NCBI RefSeq assembly: GCF_000304355.2
Contig: NC_018227.2
Coordinates: 744,001-808,000 of the forward strand
Length of the DNA: 64,000 nucleotides
Direction: 5' to 3'
Source: Methanoculleus bourgensis MS2
Lineage (GTDB): Archaea > Halobacteriota > Methanomicrobia > Methanomicrobiales > Methanoculleaceae
Both the position numbers and the translations under genes were made by a program. The notes below the pieces were generated by a model. The model did no database searches. It was not told the DNA's origin and saw nothing but the letters and a program-made list of their open reading frames with translations. Within the stretch, counting starts at the first letter, position 1. Every line of letters starts with the position of its first letter. Shown piece by piece: positions 61,174 through 64,000 of the stretch.

Positions 61174-61393
61174 ACCGAACAAACTCCTTTCTCTGGGTTT
61201 GAGGATATGGGGGAGCGGAGCGGCCGGTAGTGCCCATGGATACCCTTGATGATCTGTTTTAGGGAGCCTGATCAAATTTTATCGCGCAATAAAAACCCCC
61301 AAAACCCGCATACGGCATAGCGAGAGGCCACATCAAAACAACCTTTCTCCCGGATCGCCGAAGTAGCGGTGGAGATAATCGCCACGGGGAAGA

Positions 61394-61483
61394 GAGTCCC
61401 ATACGCGCTAACGTTCGGTATGGAATTCGTGAGGATACCGCTTAATCCAGTCAAAGAGGGGAGGCGAGTCGGGGTACTATTGG
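61394..61483. repeat. Dispersed repeat C, copy 2
   Basis: Matches the block at 34526-34600 (CGCGCTAACGTTCGGTATGG, then TCGTGAGGATACCG) and leads into TACTATTGG, the left end of the family B element. The AT-rich part before it (61265-61320) holds no gene. Confidence 0.6.
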
Positions 61484-61780
61484 AGCATTTCACCTTAATT
61501 TTTCATGCAGACATCCCCAGTTTGGCGACAAGGAGGCTCCCCTGCTCTGGTGCATCGTGCCCCGGGTCCGGGTTGTGCGGGGAGGGGGCTTGCCCCCTCC
61601 CCTGCCCCCACCCCCAGGGCGATTCCCACCACGGTCCCCTGCCCGGGGAACCTGGGGAATAGGTTGCTTTCCTGCGTACAGCCCCGTGCTCTGCCCCACG
61701 AATGCTCCCGCGCGGCTTTCCGCGAGAGGCTGGTGTTCCGCACCAGAACCCGTAAAATAAGATGAAACGGCCTACTATTG
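61475..61780. repeat. MITE-like repeat, family B, copy 2
   Basis: About 305 bases with inverted ends: left TACTATTGGAGCATTTCACC, right (reverse complement) CAATAGTAGGCCGTTTCATC. The interior is strongly similar to 25509-25809, including GACATCCCC..GGAGGCTC, the GC-rich hairpin CCTCCCCTGCCCCCAC and GCGGCTTTCCGCGAGAGGCT. It has no conserved frame. A flank with GGTTAGTCTGCGGTCAATTG continues to about 61800 and recurs at 34.6 kb. Confidence 0.82.
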
Positions 61781-62000
61781 GTTAGTCTGCGGTCAATTGC
61801 CCTCCTCCACTGTCAGGGCGCACGTCCCGGGGCTACGCCTGGGCAGGGTTTTCCCCCGCCCCGGGGCGGGGTGGGGGCTATGAGGCGGGTTCTGCGAGTT
61901 CCGTTGCCTGCGGAGAGGGGGTGAGCCCCCTCCCCGCACAGGGCCATATCCGGCCCCTGGCCGGCGATCGTCGACGGGATGACCTCTCACGTTTCGGCGG
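61781..62000. other. GC-rich spacer with further family B-like hairpin
   Basis: GAGAGGGGGTGAGCCCCCTC (61913-61932) forms a hairpin like the one inside family B copies. The region also carries GC-rich runs (CCCCGGGGCGGGGTGGGG). It may hold the transcription end of the LeuA-type gene, which is read towards it. No gene. Confidence 0.45.
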
Positions 62001-63560
62001 TCACTCATCCGGTTCCCGGTCATTCTTCCGCGTCCGGCAGACGAGGTTGATCGCGTTGATCACGGCCTCGACCGACGCGAGGATGATGTCGTCGCTTGAG
62101 GCGCTGGCATCAAAGACCCGGCCCCGTCCATCCTCGACGGCGATGGTGACATGTCCCAGGGCATCGGTGCCCCCCGAGATCGCCTCGATGCTGAATTCCT
62201 TGAGGTGGATGGGGGCCGGGATGATCCCGAGGATCGCCTTTACGGCCGCATCCACCGGCCCGTTGCCGACGCTCGAGAAGATATGCTCCTCCCCGTCGAC
62301 GGTCGCCCTGACGCTGGCCGTCGGGATAACGTGGTTGCCGGTCATGACGGCGATACCCTGGAGTTCCAGGGTCTTTCCGTTGGGGGCGAGCTGCATGACG
62401 CTTTCAGCGATCTCGTAGAGGTCCGCGTCAGTCACCCGCTTGCCTCTGCCTGCAATCCCTTTCACCCGCTGGACGATCTCGTCGAGCTGGGCGTCGGTGG
62501 GGGCTATGTGCGCCTCGGCGAGCATCTGCCTGACCGCGTGTCTGCCTGCGTGTTTGCCGAGTTTCAGCCTCCGCCGGTGGCCGACCATCTCCGGCGTCAT
62601 AATCCCGGGCTCGAAGGTATCAGACCGCGTGATCACGCCGTGGGAGTGGATCCCGCTCTCGTGGGCGAAAGCGTTCTCGCCGACGACCGGTTGCGTGGGG
62701 GGCGTGGTCATCCCGGCGTAGCGCGAGACGAGTCTTGAGGTCTCCACGAGGCTTGTCGTCTTGATGCCGGTGTCGATCCCGTAGATGGATTCAAGGATCA
62801 TCACGGTCTGCGCGAGGTCAGCGTTTCCCGCCCGCTCGCCGATGCCGTTCACGGTCACCTGAACCTGGGAGGCCCCGCCCTCGACCGCTGCGATGGTGTT
62901 TGCCACCGCAAGCCCGAAGTCGTTGTGGCAGTGGACGTCGATCGGACAGCCCACCTCCCGGTCTATTCGGGCGATGAGTTGTTTCATGGCTGTCGGGGTG
63001 ATCACGCCGACGGTGTCGGGTACATTGATGATCGTGGCCCCGGCATCCACCGCGACACGGTATACCTCTATCAGGTAATCCGGGTCTGTCCTCGTGGCAT
63101 CCATGGCCGAGAACATACACCGGTCGAGGTGGTCGCGGGCATATGCGATGATCTCGCCGGTGGCTGCGAGGACCTGCTCCCGGGTCTTTTTGATAGTGTA
63201 CTCGCGCTGGACGTCTGATGTCGGGATGAAGACGTGGACCATATCGACATCGCAGTCGATGCATGCATCCACATCGGCTTTGAGCGACCGCGCGAGGCCG
63301 CAGATCTCAGCGTTCAGCCCGAGACCCCTGATGGCCGTGACGATATCACGCTCGGAATCGGAGGACGCGGGAAAGCCGGCTTCGATGGTATGCACTCCAA
63401 TGTCGGAGAGATGCTCTGCAATACCGAGTTTCTCTTCACGTGTGAATGAGATACCCGGTGTTTGTTCACCGTCGCGCAGTGTGGTGTCGAAAACAGTGAC
63501 GTTACTTTTCGCACGGCTATCGGTGAAGAAGACAGTACGCTTCAGCGTTCCTGAACGCAT
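62001..63560 (-). CDS. leuA: 2-isopropylmalate/citramalate/homocitrate synthase family enzyme
   Basis: 519 residues with a DRE-TIM barrel: TLRDGEQTPGISF, the metal ligand segments HCHNDFGLAVAN and VNGIGERAGNADL, then HESGIHSHG. The C-terminal LeuA regulatory domain (about 395-510) begins after ADLYEIAESVMQL. It condenses acetyl-CoA with a 2-oxo acid. A methanogen may encode LeuA, citramalate synthase CimA and homocitrate synthase AksA, all alike; the full length with regulatory domain makes LeuA or CimA likelier than AksA. TATA-like CTTTATATAC (minus, 63601-63610) lies upstream. Confidence 0.85.
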   Translation of the reverse strand: MRSGTLKRTVFFTDSRAKSNVTVFDTTLRDGEQTPGISFTREEKLGIAEHLSDIGVHTIEAGFPASSDSERDIVTAIRGLGLNAEICGLARSLKADVDACIDCDVDMVHVFIPTSDVQREYTIKKTREQVLAATGEIIAYARDHLDRCMFSAMDATRTDPDYLIEVYRVAVDAGATIINVPDTVGVITPTAMKQLIARIDREVGCPIDVHCHNDFGLAVANTIAAVEGGASQVQVTVNGIGERAGNADLAQTVMILESIYGIDTGIKTTSLVETSRLVSRYAGMTTPPTQPVVGENAFAHESGIHSHGVITRSDTFEPGIMTPEMVGHRRRLKLGKHAGRHAVRQMLAEAHIAPTDAQLDEIVQRVKGIAGRGKRVTDADLYEIAESVMQLAPNGKTLELQGIAVMTGNHVIPTASVRATVDGEEHIFSSVGNGPVDAAVKAILGIIPAPIHLKEFSIEAISGGTDALGHVTIAVEDGRGRVFDASASSDDIILASVEAVINAINLVCRTRKNDREPDE

Positions 63561-63600
63561 CGGCGTTTGTAGGTTTCATATCTACCCATTATACGAGGAG

Positions 63601-63610
63601 GTATATAAAG
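63601..63610 (-). promoter_or_regulatory. TATA-box of the LeuA-family gene
   Basis: Minus-strand CTTTATATAC lies about 45 bases before the ATG at 63560. A second AT-rich patch at 63585-63594 would give a leaderless transcript. The tRNA-Tyr gene is divergent from it. Confidence 0.5.
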
Positions 63611-63692
63611 AATGATGTCTGCTCCGGACGCTACCGGAGGGATTCAGCGATATATTTAATAACATCTCACTCTAACATTGTTAGAGCAGAGA

Positions 63693-63799
63693 CCCGCCTT
63701 AACTCAGACTGGTAGAGTGCGCGGCTGTAGTATAGTATTCGCTCTCGGGCGAACTGCGCGGCTACCGCGATGTCCCCGGTTCGAATCCGGGAGGCGGGA
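63693..63799 (+). tRNA. tRNA-Tyr (anticodon GTA) with intron
   Basis: Acceptor CCCGCCT pairs with AGGCGGG, and the T arm CCCGG-TTCGAAT-CCGGG is standard. The anticodon stem CGCGG/CCGCG flanks CTGTAG (GTA at 63727-63729), and about 33 bases (about 63731-63763) interrupt the loop after position 37. That insertion site is the usual one for archaeal introns removed by the splicing endonuclease. The mature tRNA would be 74 nt. TATA-like TATATTTAAT lies at 63650-63659. Confidence 0.9.
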
Positions 63800-63815
63800 T
63801 CCACCAAACAAGAGT

Positions 63816-63888
63816 GCCCAGGTAGTGTAGTGGCCTATCATGACGGCCTGTCACGCCGTCGACACGGATTCGAATTCCGTCCTGGGCG
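63816..63888 (+). tRNA. tRNA-Asp (anticodon GTC)
   Basis: 73-nt cloverleaf. Acceptor GCCCAGG pairs with CCTGGGC, the anticodon arm GACGGC-CTGTCAC-GCCGTC gives GTC, and the T arm is CGGA-TTCGAAT-TCCG. Only 16 bases separate it from tRNA-Tyr, so the two are probably transcribed together. No intron and no encoded CCA. Confidence 0.95.
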
Positions 63889-64000
63889 TCAATTTCTCCC
63901 ATTTTCATTCTGCGTTGAGCGTATGCGTTGTTGCCGTTGAAGGTAGCGCTTGATGCGCTCACTCCGGTTTTCCTTGGGTCCTCATTAGATCAAATAATTT
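63889..64000. other. Window end, no feature
   Basis: T-rich sequence directly follows tRNA-Asp (TTTCTCCCATTTTCATTC), possibly its terminator. I see no gene in the remaining bases. Confidence 0.35.

Noticed and set aside
63481-63590. Leader peptide for attenuation upstream of the LeuA-family gene
   Set aside because: A short out-of-frame ATG frame exists near 63580 but has no run of Leu codons and no terminator hairpin.

Overview
The window reads as chromosome of a moderately GC-rich euryarchaeal methanogen. Four coenzyme F430 biosynthesis genes (cfbA, cfbE, cfbD, cfbB) and a methanogenesis-marker-9 protein sit beside archaeal information-processing genes: eL15, the RNase P proteins Rpp30 and Pop5, the proteasome alpha subunit, SBDS, eL43, RpoP, a Brix protein, Pcc1, prefoldin beta, NAC, Trm1 and an intron-bearing tRNA-Tyr. 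Many starts lie about 25-30 nt after archaeal TATA boxes. Order Methanomicrobiales, perhaps Methanoculleus, is my best guess from gene content and base composition; it is inference.

Layout. 1-1.5 kb: 3' part of a GH63-like glycosidase. 1.9-2.6 kb: VapBC pair. 2.9-4.0 kb: tRNA-Glu(TTC) and ilvE. 4.5-8.5 kb: cfbA-E-D-B operon on the minus strand, without cfbC. 8.8-11.2 kb: marker 9, a CitG-like protein and a DUF447 protein, overlapping. 11.4-13.7 kb: four single-domain fasciclin (FAS1) paralogues in tandem; a fifth, a lipoprotein, lies at 18.2 kb. 13.7-18.1 kb: UvsE, a MutY-like glycosylase, a TIM-barrel protein and a thioredoxin-NHL protein. 18.9-25.4 kb: an MNT/HEPN pair, a 1272-residue nuclease-helicase, an exported metallo-beta-lactamase/lamin-tail protein and a DUF3006 protein. 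26-39 kb: ATP-cone protein, MATE pump, PAS/GAF histidine kinase, PEBP lipoprotein, superoxide dismutase, GT2 synthase, ADP-forming acyl-CoA synthetase and an MFS transporter. 39-43.9 kb: tRNA-Glu(CTC), a DRG GTPase, Trm1, tRNA-Arg(CCT), DGGGP synthase and a bactofilin-like protein. 43.9-47.4 kb: a tightly coupled gamma-carbonic anhydrase / short HdrA-like / MtnA / DUF116 operon. 47.7-55.8 kb: coaD, pyrBI, a small Cys-rich protein, a RecJ-PUA-NAC-TrmI operon, nnr and moaC. 56.2-61.2 kb: the ribosome / RNase P / proteasome / transcription superoperon. 62-64 kb: a LeuA-family synthase, tRNA-Tyr and tRNA-Asp.

The most striking unexplained structure is a set of 150-310 bp non-coding repeats that fill nearly every long intergenic gap. 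They share terminal inverted repeats resembling TAGTGGAGCATTTCACCTTA, fall into at least two interior families, and look like MITEs with no recognisable transposase in the window. Other items worth attention are Pcc1 with an apparent CTG start, absence of exosome genes from the superoperon slot, the coupled MtnA/HdrA-like operon, the FAS1 array, and an IS200/IS605-like solitary hairpin at the trmI stop.
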